Source: Marinobacter sp. F3R11 (GTDB lineage: Bacteria > Pseudomonadota > Gammaproteobacteria > Pseudomonadales > Oleiphilaceae). Taken from it: 64,000 nt of DNA. This document shows positions 8,226 through 17,225 of the stretch, one piece after another. Both the position numbers and the translations under genes were made by a program. Numbering within the stretch: position 1 is the stretch's first letter; the number at the start of each line of letters is the position of its first letter. The notes beneath the pieces were generated by a model. That model was not told where the DNA came from, made no database searches, and saw only the letters and a program-made list of their open reading frames with translations. The stretch spans positions 222,532 to 286,531 of the forward strand of contig NZ_QOCH01000003.1 of assembly GCF_003318275.1 (NCBI RefSeq). Direction: 5' to 3'.

Positions 8226-8241
8226 TGGCACACGCTGTGCA
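8226..8241 (+). promoter_or_regulatory. Sigma-54 promoter of the nitrate ABC importer operon
   Basis: TGGCACACGCTGTGCA has a perfect TGGCAC -24 box and GG-N10-GC spacing (GG 8227-8228, GC 8239-8240). Predicted start is near 8252. A small palindrome, GCACA-CGC-TGTGC, is embedded in it. Confidence 0.72.
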
Positions 8242-8280
8242 CTATTCAAAACAGATCATTCGAGACTACAAAGTTTAAAC

Positions 8281-8326
8281 CGGCATAGACGCCTGCCCTC
8301 CGGCAACGGAGGGCAGGCTTTTTTTT
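8281..8326 (+). promoter_or_regulatory. Antitermination leader of the nitrate importer operon (NasR target)
   Basis: GCCTGCCCTCCG (8291-8302) and CGGAGGGCAGGC (8307-8318) form a perfect 12-pair stem with a GCAA loop, then eight T residues: a textbook intrinsic terminator 30 bases before the first gene. Immediately upstream GGC-ATAGAC-GCC (8282-8293) can form a hairpin whose six-base loop has A at position 1 and G at position 4, the recognised ANTAR-binding signature. It shares GCC with the terminator's left strand, so the two exclude each other. Bound NasR would hold the hexaloop hairpin and let RNA polymerase pass. Confidence 0.75.
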
Positions 8327-8356
8327 GGCTAAAAGAATGTCACGAGGTAAGAACTC

Positions 8357-9736
8357 ATGAATTGCACCATCACCAGAACATTCAATCAACTGGCCCAACT
8401 GATCACAGCAGTCTCCATATTTGCATACACCGGCATAGCCCATGCAGAAATTGCCCCCGCCGAAAAACCGGACCTGAAACTTGGCTTCATCAAATTAACA
8501 GACATGGCGCCACTGGCCGTCGCCTGGGAACAAGGCTTTTTTCTGGACGAAGGTCTGTTTGTCGAACTGGAAGCCCAGGCCAACTGGAAGGTATTGCTTG
8601 ACCGGGTTATTACCGGCGAACTGGACGGAGCCCACATGCTGGCGGGCCAGCCTCTGGGGGCGACCATCGGTTATGGCACCCAGGCGGACATCATTACTGC
8701 TTTCAGTATGGACCTGAACGGCAACGGCATCACCGTCTCCAACGATGTATGGGAGACCATGAACCAGAACATCCCACAGAAAGACGGCAAGCCAGTGCAT
8801 CCGATCAGCGCCACTGCCCTGAAACCGGCTGTGGAAGAATTCCATGCCAGGGGCGAGCGTTTTCGCATGGGCATGGTATTCCCGGTATCCACTCACAATT
8901 ACGAGTTGCGTTACTGGTTGGCAGCGGGAGGCCTTCACCCTGGCTACTATGCACCCCAGCGTGGCGACACCAGCGGTACTCTGAACGCGGAGGTTCACTT
9001 GTCTGTCACACCGCCGCCGCAAATGCCCGCCACTCTGGAAGCCGGCACTATACAGGGATACTGCGTAGGCGAACCCTGGAATCAGCAAGCTGTGTTCAAG
9101 GGCATAGGTGTTCCGGTGATCACCGACTACGAAATCTGGCCCAACAACCCGGAAAAGGTATTTGGCGTCAGTGCATCCTGGGCCGAAGACAACCCCAACA
9201 CCCATTTGCGCCTGCTTCGGGCTCTGATCCGGGCTGCCTACTGGCTGGATGAAAACAACAACGCCAACCGCGCAAAGGCTGTAGAAATCCTGGCCCGGCC
9301 GAGTTACGTCGGTGCCGATGCAGAGGTTATTGCCAACTCCATGACCGGCACCTTCGAGTATGAAAAAGGCGATGTTCGGGAAGTGCCTGATTTCAACGTA
9401 TTCTTCCGCCATCACGCCACCTACCCATACCCCTCCGATGCCATCTGGTACCTCTCGCAGATGCGTCGCTGGGGCCAGATCCCGGATGCAAAGACCGACG
9501 ACTGGTATATGAAAACTGCCGCACAGGTTTACCGCGGAGATATCTACACACAAGCCGCCAAGTCCCTGATCAACGATGGCTTAATGAAAGCCGAGGATTT
9601 TCCCGACTTCAGCCAGAAAAATTTTGTCCGCCCGGCTCAGGGCGAGCTGATTGACGGAGTCACCTTCACACCGCTTCAGCCCAACGCATACATAGACAGT
9701 TTTGATATTGGCCTGAAAGGCACGGATACCCCGTAA
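8357..9736 (+). CDS. nrtA: NrtA/NasF-type nitrate ABC transporter substrate-binding protein
   Basis: The 459-residue protein starts with a signal peptide ending at AHA|E near residue 31 and continues into a CmpA/NrtA fold: [21 protein letters not shown], then [21 protein letters not shown], and [13 protein letters not shown] further on. It should bind nitrate (perhaps nitrite) in the periplasm and deliver it to the permease encoded next. Klebsiella NasF is the named equivalent. GAGG precedes the ATG at about nine bases. It is the first gene of a three-gene operon under a sigma-54 promoter and an attenuating leader. Confidence 0.92.
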   Translation: MNCTITRTFNQLAQLITAVSIFAYTGIAHAEIAPAEKPDLKLGFIKLTDMAPLAVAWEQGFFLDEGLFVELEAQANWKVLLDRVITGELDGAHMLAGQPLGATIGYGTQADIITAFSMDLNGNGITVSNDVWETMNQNIPQKDGKPVHPISATALKPAVEEFHARGERFRMGMVFPVSTHNYELRYWLAAGGLHPGYYAPQRGDTSGTLNAEVHLSVTPPPQMPATLEAGTIQGYCVGEPWNQQAVFKGIGVPVITDYEIWPNNPEKVFGVSASWAEDNPNTHLRLLRALIRAAYWLDENNNANRAKAVEILARPSYVGADAEVIANSMTGTFEYEKGDVREVPDFNVFFRHHATYPYPSDAIWYLSQMRRWGQIPDAKTDDWYMKTAAQVYRGDIYTQAAKSLINDGLMKAEDFPDFSQKNFVRPAQGELIDGVTFTPLQPNAYIDSFDIGLKGTDTP

Positions 9737-9759
9737 CCGGCCGCAACCAGGAGAATGAC

Positions 9760-10755
9760 ATGAGCACGCTAACCACCTCAGGTTCCGGAGCCGGCACGTC
9801 TCTCTGGCTTAAAACCCAGACAGAACGACTCACTGGAGTCAGACTGGCCCAGGCCTGCAAGCAGTTAATACTGCCGATAGCTGGCATCCTTATCTTTCTC
9901 GGATTCTGGCATCTGGCCGCCCCCCAGGTGAACACCTCACTGGGGGCCTTCCCCGGGCCGGCACAGGTCTGGGAGCAGAGTGGACAACTCTGGCAGGAGC
10001 ATATCGACCAGCGGGAACGGGCTGATAAATTCGTAACCATGCAGGAAGAAAGAAACGCCCGCATCCTGGCCGACAATCCAGAGGCCCCTGTCAAGATCCG
10101 GGGCTACCCCGGAGCCCCTACTTTTGTGGACCAGATCGTCACCAGCCTCATTACTGTAATGGCCGGCTTCCTGCTTGCCTCCGTGATCGCCGTACCACTG
10201 GGTATCGTGTTAGGCCTGAACCAATATCTGCAGGCAGCGATCAACCCTCTGATTCAGATTTTCAAACCCGTATCACCACTTGCCTGGTTGCCACTGGTCA
10301 CCATGGTGGTCTCTGCAGCCTACGTCAGTGACGACCCGATGTTCGAAAAGTCGTTCCTGACCTCCATGATCACAGTCACCCTGTGCAGTCTTTGGCCAAC
10401 ATTGATCAATACCGGCGTTGGTGTGGCTGCGGTAAACCCCGACCTTCTGAACGTATCCCGGGTTCTGAGGCTGTCACCCTGGACCCATGTGAGAAAGGTG
10501 GTACTGCCATCATCCGTACCAATGATTTTCACAGGACTTCGGGTGTCGCTGGGCATCGCCTGGATGGTGCTGATTGCTGCTGAAATGCTCGCGCAGAGTC
10601 CCGGACTCGGTAAGTTTGTCTGGGATGAATTCCAGAATGGCAGCAGTCAGTCCCTGAGCAGGATCATGGTGGCGGTGCTGACCATTGGTTTTATTGGCTT
10701 CTTGCTGGATCGCATCATGCTGATGATCCAGAAAAAAGTTGCCTGGAACGAATAA
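9760..10755 (+). CDS. nrtB: NrtB/NasE-type nitrate ABC transporter permease
   Basis: The 331-residue inner-membrane permease has an N-terminal helix (LILPIAGILIFLGFWHLAA), a charged loop of about 60 residues, and five or so further helices. The EAA-type loop for ATPase contact appears as VAAVNPDLLNVSRVLRLSPW. It forms the channel of the nitrate importer with the binding protein 23 bases upstream and the ATPase 11 bases downstream. AGGAG lies just before the ATG. No unusual features were seen. Confidence 0.92.
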   Translation: MSTLTTSGSGAGTSLWLKTQTERLTGVRLAQACKQLILPIAGILIFLGFWHLAAPQVNTSLGAFPGPAQVWEQSGQLWQEHIDQRERADKFVTMQEERNARILADNPEAPVKIRGYPGAPTFVDQIVTSLITVMAGFLLASVIAVPLGIVLGLNQYLQAAINPLIQIFKPVSPLAWLPLVTMVVSAAYVSDDPMFEKSFLTSMITVTLCSLWPTLINTGVGVAAVNPDLLNVSRVLRLSPWTHVRKVVLPSSVPMIFTGLRVSLGIAWMVLIAAEMLAQSPGLGKFVWDEFQNGSSQSLSRIMVAVLTIGFIGFLLDRIMLMIQKKVAWNE

Positions 10756-10766
10756 CGGAGACGATC

Positions 10767-11618
10767 ATGACTAAACCTCATTTAGAACTGACCGGTGTCG
10801 AAATGGCGTTTGATACGCCTGAAGGCTCATTCATGGCATTGGACAACATCAACCTGAAAATCAAAAAAGGTGAATTTGTCTCCCTGATCGGTCACTCCGG
10901 TTGCGGTAAGTCCACCGTCCTGAATATTGTCGCAGGCCTGCTACAGGCTACCAAAGGCGGCTGTATTCTGGATGGCCATGAGATCAATTCTCCGGGCCCT
11001 GAACGGGCAGTAGTGTTCCAGAACCACGCACTTATGCCTTGGCTGACGGTATACGAGAACGTCGAACTGGCAGTACAACAGGTGTTCCGCAAGTCCATGG
11101 CAAAACAAGAGCGCCGGGACTGGATTCATCACAACCTGGAACTGGTGAATATGGCCCACGCAGCCAACAAACGGCCGGGCGAAATCTCAGGTGGTATGGC
11201 GCAAAGGGTTGGTATTGCTCGTGCACTCGCCATGAAGCCTAGTGTACTGCTGCTGGACGAGCCATTCGGTGCTCTGGACGCACTAACCCGGGCCCACCTG
11301 CAGGATTCCCTGATGGACATTCAGCAAGAACTGAACAACACAGTAATTATGATCACCCACGATGTGGACGAGGCAGTGCTGCTGTCTGACCGCATCATCA
11401 TGATGACCAACGGGCCAGCGGCCGTGGTCGGGGAAGATCTGTATATCGATCTGCAAAGGCCTCGCAACCGGGTTACTCTGGCCGATGACCCCACATATGT
11501 ACACTACCGGCAGGAGGTTCTGAAATTCCTCTACGAAAAGCAGCGAAAACTGGAAAGCATCGCACCACGCCGGGACAGGCCCGCCGCTGCAGAAAACATA
11601 AAAAAGGCGCACGGCTGA
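10767..11618 (+). CDS. nrtD: NrtD/NasD-type nitrate ABC transporter ATPase
   Basis: The 283-residue ATPase has Walker A GHSGCGKST, the signature EISGGMAQRVGIARAL (SGG instead of the usual LSGGQ start), and Walker B LLLDEPFGALD followed by an ITHDVDEAV switch histidine. It energises the nitrate importer. It is shorter than NrtC, lacking the extra C-terminal binding-protein domain. The gene ends 24 bases from the convergent nasR stop, with no obvious bidirectional terminator in the gap. Confidence 0.93.
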   Translation: MTKPHLELTGVEMAFDTPEGSFMALDNINLKIKKGEFVSLIGHSGCGKSTVLNIVAGLLQATKGGCILDGHEINSPGPERAVVFQNHALMPWLTVYENVELAVQQVFRKSMAKQERRDWIHHNLELVNMAHAANKRPGEISGGMAQRVGIARALAMKPSVLLLDEPFGALDALTRAHLQDSLMDIQQELNNTVIMITHDVDEAVLLSDRIIMMTNGPAAVVGEDLYIDLQRPRNRVTLADDPTYVHYRQEVLKFLYEKQRKLESIAPRRDRPAAAENIKKAHG

Positions 11619-11641
11619 CCACAAATATCAGGGCAAGCCGC

Positions 11642-12946
11642 CTACTTCAGCAAATCCGCCATAGACACCAATGCCCGGGCAACCTCGGGCAGTTTTTTAC
11701 CCTGATCCATGGCCAGCTTTCGCAGAACCCGGTGGGCCTCATCATTAGTGATATTGCGGTGGTTCATCAACAACAATACTGCTTTTTCCTGGGTTCTCCG
11801 ATCCTCCAGCGCTTCCTTGGCACCCTGTAAATCCTCACTCATCTGCTGAAGCCGGCGTGACTGCTCTTGTACAAGATCAAAAATCGAGCGCCCGGACTGC
11901 TGCCCGATCCCACCACTACTCCAGGCTTCACTTGCCCGGGACTCTCCATTGCTGCCTGATTCACACAGAACCAGCAGGGGCTGCGTAGCATCTTCCGGCT
12001 GATCAAGTGACGCTATCAGTGTCTCATGGTGTGCCAAAGAACTCCGGGCTTCGGCAAATCGCTCGACACAGCGCCCATGAAAGCTGGTTTCCACCGATTC
12101 CTCCACCTTTTTGAGCTCGTCCATACGCTCACTCATCAGCGCAAACCATTGGTCTGCGAGCTCGGAATCCAGAGGTTTATAACGCCCGACAGAACATCCG
12201 AACTGCCGAAGGCGCCCAATTTCCTTTTCACGATCATTCGCAAGAAGGCTCTGCAATTGCTGGCAGCTTTGTTCATCTGCAAACCCGAGAACCACCTCAA
12301 AACACCGCTCCTGCGCTTCAACAAGGTGCGTCATGCGCTGAATCAGTGCCGTATCAAAACCTCCCCCGGAAAATCCGGCAGAGCCTGTTGCGCGCTCCTG
12401 GCCACAAAACTCCTTACCATTCATCAAATGCACCATGGCCACCAACAAGCGCGCAAGCGAAGGATCTACTGCAGTATCCGCCGCCTCAAATACAACCGCG
12501 ATCAGTCGGTGAATAAGAGTGCAGAAGAGTTCAGTTGCCTCGGGTACTTTCAGCGCCCGCGTCTCTATCCTCTTGCGCAGCTCGGGCAGACTCTCCAATC
12601 CGTGAAGCGCGCTGGCAATATGGGCCAGCAAGTGACTACTGACAGAATGAGTTGTCAGTTCTACATGAATCTCTGCAAGGGCCTGTTCGAAAACAAAGCG
12701 TAACTGCGCAGACTCTTCGGCGATAGCCTTGCGCTCCGGCCCAAACTTTTCGCCATTCGACCCGAGAAAGATATTGGACGCGCCTCGTTCCCTCTGCAGC
12801 CCATGCACAAGGTTGCTGATGCTCTGTATCAGCTTTCCCATCTGTAGAAAGTGCTGAAGATTCATCAGCTCACACCGTCTCGATGCGATCAGGTATGCCT
12901 CAGCTGAGGGCTGGTCAGAGCTGTATCGATGCTTATTGGTATTCAT
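11642..12946 (-). CDS. nasR: NasR-type nitrate/nitrite-sensing antitermination regulator (NIT plus ANTAR domains)
   Basis: The 434-residue cytoplasmic protein has an N-terminal all-helical nitrate-sensing (NIT) domain with the ISNLVHGLQRERGASNIFLG motif. A C-terminal ANTAR RNA-binding domain follows: LQGAKEALEDRRTQEKAVLL, then NITNDEAHRVLRKLAMDQ. Klebsiella NasR binds nitrate or nitrite and then leader RNA, preventing termination upstream of nasF. The ATG at 12946 has GGAG seven bases upstream; an upstream in-frame extension to 13102 has low-complexity coding and no signal. It lies between the importer operon and the nirB operon, and three leaders in this window carry matching RNA elements. 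Confidence 0.92.
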   Translation of the reverse strand: MNTNKHRYSSDQPSAEAYLIASRRCELMNLQHFLQMGKLIQSISNLVHGLQRERGASNIFLGSNGEKFGPERKAIAEESAQLRFVFEQALAEIHVELTTHSVSSHLLAHIASALHGLESLPELRKRIETRALKVPEATELFCTLIHRLIAVVFEAADTAVDPSLARLLVAMVHLMNGKEFCGQERATGSAGFSGGGFDTALIQRMTHLVEAQERCFEVVLGFADEQSCQQLQSLLANDREKEIGRLRQFGCSVGRYKPLDSELADQWFALMSERMDELKKVEESVETSFHGRCVERFAEARSSLAHHETLIASLDQPEDATQPLLVLCESGSNGESRASEAWSSGGIGQQSGRSIFDLVQEQSRRLQQMSEDLQGAKEALEDRRTQEKAVLLLMNHRNITNDEAHRVLRKLAMDQGKKLPEVARALVSMADLLK

Positions 12947-13134
12947 CTCAAGACTCCGTGCATACGGCCATGTAATTGCGTTACAGGGCACCATGGTATC
13001 AGAGCAATTACCGCGCCAGTAAAAAGCCACAAAGTCGTGCAAGCCGCCCCGCCACAGGGCAGGTTTGTGGGTTTCAAATGCCACTTGAAAACCAGACTTC
13101 ATTCAAGTTATTGATTTAACAGAACTTGCAAAAC

Positions 13135-13150
13135 TGGCACGAAGATCGCT
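13135..13150 (+). promoter_or_regulatory. Sigma-54 promoter of the nirB-nirD operon
   Basis: TGGCACGAAGATCGCT has a perfect TGGCAC -24 box and exact GG-N10-GC spacing (13136-13137 and 13148-13149). Predicted start is near 13161. Bases 12947-13134, between nasR and this promoter, hold no ORF or clear enhancer; GCACC near 12988 is at most a half-site. Confidence 0.72.
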
Positions 13151-13173
13151 TTACCTATGGTAAGGATGAATAT

Positions 13174-13272
13174 TCCGGCCATGGATCAGGTCGGACCATC
13201 AGATCATTGTTGTTGGCATTGGCGCCGGACCATCAACTCCCTAAGGGGACGAGATGCTCCGGCTTTTTTTTT
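13174..13272 (+). promoter_or_regulatory. Antitermination leader of the nirB-nirD operon (NasR target)
   Basis: The first hairpin (13174-13195) pairs TCCGGCC with GGTCGGA around ATGGATCA. The second (13213-13228) pairs TTGGC with GCCGG around the six-base loop ATTGGC, which has A1 and G4 as expected for an ANTAR target. It overlaps the left strand of a terminator: GCCGGACCATC (13224-13234) pairs with GATGCTCCGGC (13253-13263) with one mismatch, followed by nine T residues to 13272. This is the classic two-hairpin-plus-terminator order. The first gene starts 28 bases later. Confidence 0.75.
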
Positions 13273-13299
13273 GGCCAAAATAAGGACCGGGGAGAAAAA

Positions 13300-14532
13300 A
13301 TGATCCGGAAGACAGAACCCACGTTGATCGTCTGTGGACATGGAATGGTTGCCCAGCGCTTCCTTGAAGAGCTGGTAAACAAAGCTCCGGTCCCCTACAG
13401 ACATATTATTGTGTTCAGCGGTGAGGCCTGTGCAGCATACAACCGGATCCAGCTTTCAGCCCTGCTCTGCGGAGATACCAGCGAAGACAGCCTGACCCTG
13501 AAACCCGACGACTGGTTTACCAGCTATGGTATTCAGGTTCATCGCGGGGAAACGGTAGAGACTGTTGCACCAGACAAACACACGGTGACCACAAGCACTG
13601 GTTGCGTTTACAGGTATGACACCCTGGTTATAGCAACCGGAGCCAGTCCTGCCCGCCTGGGTATTCCCGGCGAAGATCTGAACGGCGTTATGACTTTCCG
13701 GGATCTTGATGACACCCGCACCCTGATTGAATTAAGCCAAAGCCTGCAACGGGCCGTCGTAGTAGGCGGTGGCTTCCTTGGGCTGGAAGCTGCCGAGGGG
13801 CTTTTGCGCCGAGGCATGAATGTAACGGTTCTGCACCGAAGCGAATATCTCCTTAACCGGCAATTGGACCCGGAAAGCGGCAAACTCTTATCCAACGCCC
13901 TGACTGCTCGCGGCATCAATATTCTTACTTCGGCCTCGCCACTGCAGATACTCGGTCAGAACCGTGTTCGCGGCATTCAACTGACAAATCAGTCCCTGAT
14001 CGACACGGATCTGGTTGTTCTTGCCACGGGCATAACCCCTAATAGAAAACTGGCACAAAGTGCCGGTCTCGCTTGCGGGCGGGGCATTCAGGTAAATGCC
14101 CACTTTCAGACCAGCCATCCAGACATATTTGCCCTTGGCGAATGTTGTGAATTTAACGGTGAGACCTTCGGGCTGGTAGAGCCCGGCTACCAGCACGCAA
14201 AAATCCTGGCAAATCTGCTTGCAGGAACTACAGATAGCGCCACATACCAACCTTCGGTTATCGCAACCCGCCTGAAAATCAGTGGCATACCCGTTTTTTC
14301 ATGCGGCCAACAGGCACCTGATGAGCATACCGAATCCCTCATCTGGCAGGACCTGGCAACAGACAGCTACAACCACCTACTGGTTCGCAACAGCCGCTTG
14401 GTCGGCGCCATTCTGGTAGGAAACACCAGTCAGGGCCCCTGGTACCAGGAGCTGATTACCAGCAAGACCGACATCCACCAGATCCGGGCTCAACTGCCCT
14501 TTGGCAAATCGTTTTGCGAGGCAGCGGCTTAA
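13300..14532 (+). CDS. NAD(P)/FAD-dependent oxidoreductase, likely electron donor for assimilatory nitrate reductase
   Basis: The 410-residue protein matches the N-terminal flavoprotein half of NirB: an FAD-binding start (LIVCGHGMVAQRFLEEL), AYNRIQLSALLCG, an NAD-binding AVVVGGGFLGLEAAEGL and a closing FAD motif (DIFALGECCEFNGETFGLV). It has no ferredoxin-like or siroheme domain, so it should pass electrons from NAD(P)H to a partner. NasA, with its C-terminal [2Fe-2S] domain, fits, making this the functional counterpart of Klebsiella NasC. The ATG at 13300 follows GGGGAG at five bases. An ATG at 13126 is rejected because it precedes the promoter. The gene lies 28 bases before nirB. Confidence 0.85.
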   Translation: MIRKTEPTLIVCGHGMVAQRFLEELVNKAPVPYRHIIVFSGEACAAYNRIQLSALLCGDTSEDSLTLKPDDWFTSYGIQVHRGETVETVAPDKHTVTTSTGCVYRYDTLVIATGASPARLGIPGEDLNGVMTFRDLDDTRTLIELSQSLQRAVVVGGGFLGLEAAEGLLRRGMNVTVLHRSEYLLNRQLDPESGKLLSNALTARGINILTSASPLQILGQNRVRGIQLTNQSLIDTDLVVLATGITPNRKLAQSAGLACGRGIQVNAHFQTSHPDIFALGECCEFNGETFGLVEPGYQHAKILANLLAGTTDSATYQPSVIATRLKISGIPVFSCGQQAPDEHTESLIWQDLATDSYNHLLVRNSRLVGAILVGNTSQGPWYQELITSKTDIHQIRAQLPFGKSFCEAAA

Positions 14533-14560
14533 GCCGTTGCCCAGGAGAGAGGACATCACT

Positions 14561-17068
14561 ATGAGCAAGAAAACCCTGGTCGTTATTGGCAACGGCATGG
14601 TAGGCCACCATTTTCTGGAGCAGTTCACCAGCAGCCCCGCTGCCGATGACTATGAAATCATCGTTTTCGGTGAGGAAAAGCAACTGGCCTATGACAGAGT
14701 CCATTTGTCCGAGTATTTCGATGGTTCTACCCATTCAGATCTGGCGATGGGTACGCTGGAATGGTACACCGGGCAGGGCATCCAGCTGCACCTGAACGAG
14801 CAGGTAACCGGCATTGACCGGGAGACCCGCACCCTGGTTACTCCCCGGGGCAGCTACCACTATGATGAACTGGTACTGGCCACTGGCTCTTTTCCTTTCG
14901 TGCCTCCAATCAAGGGTAATGACAGCCCTCATTGCCTGGTTTACCGCACTCTGGATGATCTGGATTCCATTCGTTCCTCTTCTGAAGGGGCCAGGACCGG
15001 GGTGGTTGTAGGCGGTGGCCTGCTGGGGCTGGAAGCCGCCAACGCTCTCAAGAGTCTGGGGCTACAAGCTGAGGTGGTTGAGTTCGCACCCAGACTGATG
15101 CCAGTTCAGCTCGATACCGACGGCGGTGCTCTGTTACGACGCAAGATTGAAGAGCTGGGCGTCAAGGTACATACAGAGAAAGCAACCACGGCCATTACTG
15201 AGGGCGAGGATGCCCGCCTGCGCATGAATTTCAGCGACGACTCTTTCCTGGAAACAGACCTGATTGTCTTCTCCGCCGGCATCCGCCCACAGGATGCTCT
15301 CGCCCGTGCCAGTGGCCTTGAGATTGGTGAACGCGGCGGCATCGTTATCGACAATCATTGCACCACGTCGGATCCCCATATTCATGCCATTGGCGAGTGC
15401 GCGCTCTGGGAGCAGAAGATTTTCGGCCTTGTGGCCCCCGGCTACACCATGGCCCGGACTCTGTCCGCCGTTCTGAACAGTGATCAGGAAGCAGCCTTCA
15501 CCGGCGCCGACATGAGCACCAAGCTCAAACTTCTGGGAGTGGATGTGGGCTCCATTGGCGACGCCCATGCCCAGACACCCGGCGCCCGCAACATACGCTT
15601 TAACGATGAACAGGCCGGCCATTACCGCCGCATGGTGATCAGCGAGGATGGCAAGACGCTGCTGGGCGCCATCCTTGTCGGTGACAACAGCCACTACGAC
15701 ACCCTGTTGCAGTATGCGCTCAACGGCATAACCCTGCCTGCAAACCCGGAAGCCCTGATCCTGCCGGAAAGCCAGGGCGGGGCACCTGCACTGGGGCCGG
15801 ATGCACTGCCAGAGACGGCATCCATCTGTTCCTGCCATAACGTAACAAAAGGCGATATCTGCTGTGCTATCGATGCTGGCTGCTCCGACCTTGGCAGCGT
15901 CAAGGCAGAAACCCGGGCCAGTACAGGCTGCGGCGGCTGCACCGCCCTGCTCAAAAATGTGGTGGACTGTGAGCTGGAAAAGCGCGGCGTAGAAGTGAGC
16001 AAGGACCTGTGCGAACACTTTCCGTACAGCCGTCAGGAGCTCTTCCATCTGGTAAAAGTCAATGGCATCCGCACCTTCCGCACATTGATCACCCAGCATG
16101 GCAAAGGCCACGGCTGCGACATCTGTAAACCCGCAGTCGCTTCCATTCTGGCTAGCTGCTGGAACGACCATATTCTTGCTACCGACCATGTGCCGTTGCA
16201 GGACACCAATGACACCTTCATGGCCAATATGCAGAAGAACGGCACCTACTCCATTGTGCCGAGGATCCCGGGCGGCGAGATCACTCCGGACAAACTGATT
16301 GTGCTGGGTGAGGTAGCCAAGGAATACGACCTGTATACCAAAATCACAGGCGGCCAGCGGGTTGACCTGTTCGGCGCCACGCTGACTGAACTGCCGGAGA
16401 TCTGGGAGAAGCTTATCGCCGCTGGATTCGAGACCGGTCACGCATACGGCAAGTCCCTGCGCACAGTGAAATCCTGCGTCGGCAAAACCTGGTGTCGTTA
16501 CGGTGTGCAGGACAGCGTCGGCATGGCGATCCGGCTGGAGAATCGCTACAAAGGCCTGCGGGCACCACACAAGTTCAAGATGGCTGTGTCTGGCTGTACC
16601 CGCGAGTGCGCGGAGGCTCAGAGCAAGGACTTCGGGGTTATCGCCACCGAGAATGGCTGGAATCTCTATGTCTGCGGCAATGGTGGTATGCGCCCGCGCC
16701 ACGCCGACCTGTTCGCCACAGATCTGTCTGATGAAGAGCTGATCCGCACTATCGACCGGGTGGTTATGTTTTATGTGCGCACGGCCGACCGGCTGCAGCG
16801 CACCAGTGTGTGGATGGAGAATCTGGAGGGCGGTCTGGACTATCTGAAGCAGGTGGTTCTGGAAGACAGTCTGGGTATTTGTGCCGAGCTGGAAGAGCAC
16901 ATGAGCAACGTTATCGATACGTATCAGTGTGAGTGGAAAACGGCAGTGGAAGATCCCGAGAAGCGCAAGCGGTTCCGGGAGTTTGTGAATGAGCCTGAAC
17001 AGAAAGATCCGGTGCAGCAGTGGACCAGTGAGCGGGGCCAGAGACGGCCTGTTCTGGAGTCTGCGTAA
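14561..17068 (+). CDS. nirB: NADH-dependent nitrite reductase, large subunit
   Basis: NirB (835 residues, normal for the family) reduces nitrite to ammonium in the cytoplasm. The domain order is FAD/NAD(P) oxidoreductase (residues 1-310, VVVGGGLLGLEAANAL), a BFD-like [2Fe-2S] domain (SICSCHNVTKGD and STGCGGC), a second Cys-pair region (GHGCDICKP), a ferredoxin-like half-domain, and the siroheme/[4Fe-4S] domain. In the last, cysteines appear as CX5C in SCVGKTWC and CX3C in GCTREC. The ATG at 14561 has an AGGAGAGAGGA ribosome-binding region. It follows the paralogous flavoprotein by 28 bases and is separated from nirD by 157 bases that include a long palindrome. Confidence 0.96.
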   Translation: MSKKTLVVIGNGMVGHHFLEQFTSSPAADDYEIIVFGEEKQLAYDRVHLSEYFDGSTHSDLAMGTLEWYTGQGIQLHLNEQVTGIDRETRTLVTPRGSYHYDELVLATGSFPFVPPIKGNDSPHCLVYRTLDDLDSIRSSSEGARTGVVVGGGLLGLEAANALKSLGLQAEVVEFAPRLMPVQLDTDGGALLRRKIEELGVKVHTEKATTAITEGEDARLRMNFSDDSFLETDLIVFSAGIRPQDALARASGLEIGERGGIVIDNHCTTSDPHIHAIGECALWEQKIFGLVAPGYTMARTLSAVLNSDQEAAFTGADMSTKLKLLGVDVGSIGDAHAQTPGARNIRFNDEQAGHYRRMVISEDGKTLLGAILVGDNSHYDTLLQYALNGITLPANPEALILPESQGGAPALGPDALPETASICSCHNVTKGDICCAIDAGCSDLGSVKAETRASTGCGGCTALLKNVVDCELEKRGVEVSKDLCEHFPYSRQELFHLVKVNGIRTFRTLITQHGKGHGCDICKPAVASILASCWNDHILATDHVPLQDTNDTFMANMQKNGTYSIVPRIPGGEITPDKLIVLGEVAKEYDLYTKITGGQRVDLFGATLTELPEIWEKLIAAGFETGHAYGKSLRTVKSCVGKTWCRYGVQDSVGMAIRLENRYKGLRAPHKFKMAVSGCTRECAEAQSKDFGVIATENGWNLYVCGNGGMRPRHADLFATDLSDEELIRTIDRVVMFYVRTADRLQRTSVWMENLEGGLDYLKQVVLEDSLGICAELEEHMSNVIDTYQCEWKTAVEDPEKRKRFREFVNEPEQKDPVQQWTSERGQRRPVLESA

Positions 17069-17089
17069 CCTCCCCAGAGTTGAAGGTGA

Positions 17090-17175
17090 GAGGGGGGCGG
17101 GGTGCTTTTCCGCCGGGAAAAATGTCTGAGCGCAGCGAGTTGTTTTTCCCAGAGGAAAAGCACCCCGCCCCCCTC
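17090..17175. repeat. Long palindromic element, copy 1, between nirB and nirD
   Basis: The outer arms 17090-17111 and 17154-17175 are a perfect 22-base inverted repeat, very G-rich on the left. Inside, GGGAAAAA (17115-17122) pairs with TTTTTCCC (17143-17150) around a core containing TGTCTGAGCGCAGCGAGTTG. A second copy at 35121-35216 shares this core but has unrelated outer arms. The element starts 22 bases after the nirB stop and ends 50 bases before nirD, so nirD must be transcribed through it. Function is unknown: candidates are an mRNA-processing hairpin, an attenuator or a mobile palindrome. Confidence 0.9.
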
Positions 17176-17225
17176 GCTGGCAGAAATCCCGGCAATCGAA
17201 AATCGAAAGCTTAAGGAAAATACAG

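Noticed and set aside
8495..9553. 352-codon minus-strand frame opposite nrtA
   Set aside because: It is antisense to a well-supported nitrate-binding protein and has no motif.
13126..13299. Upstream extension of the FAD oxidoreductase gene to the ATG at 13126
   Set aside because: The extension would begin upstream of the sigma-54 promoter and run through the terminator leader; the ATG at 13300 has GGGGAG.
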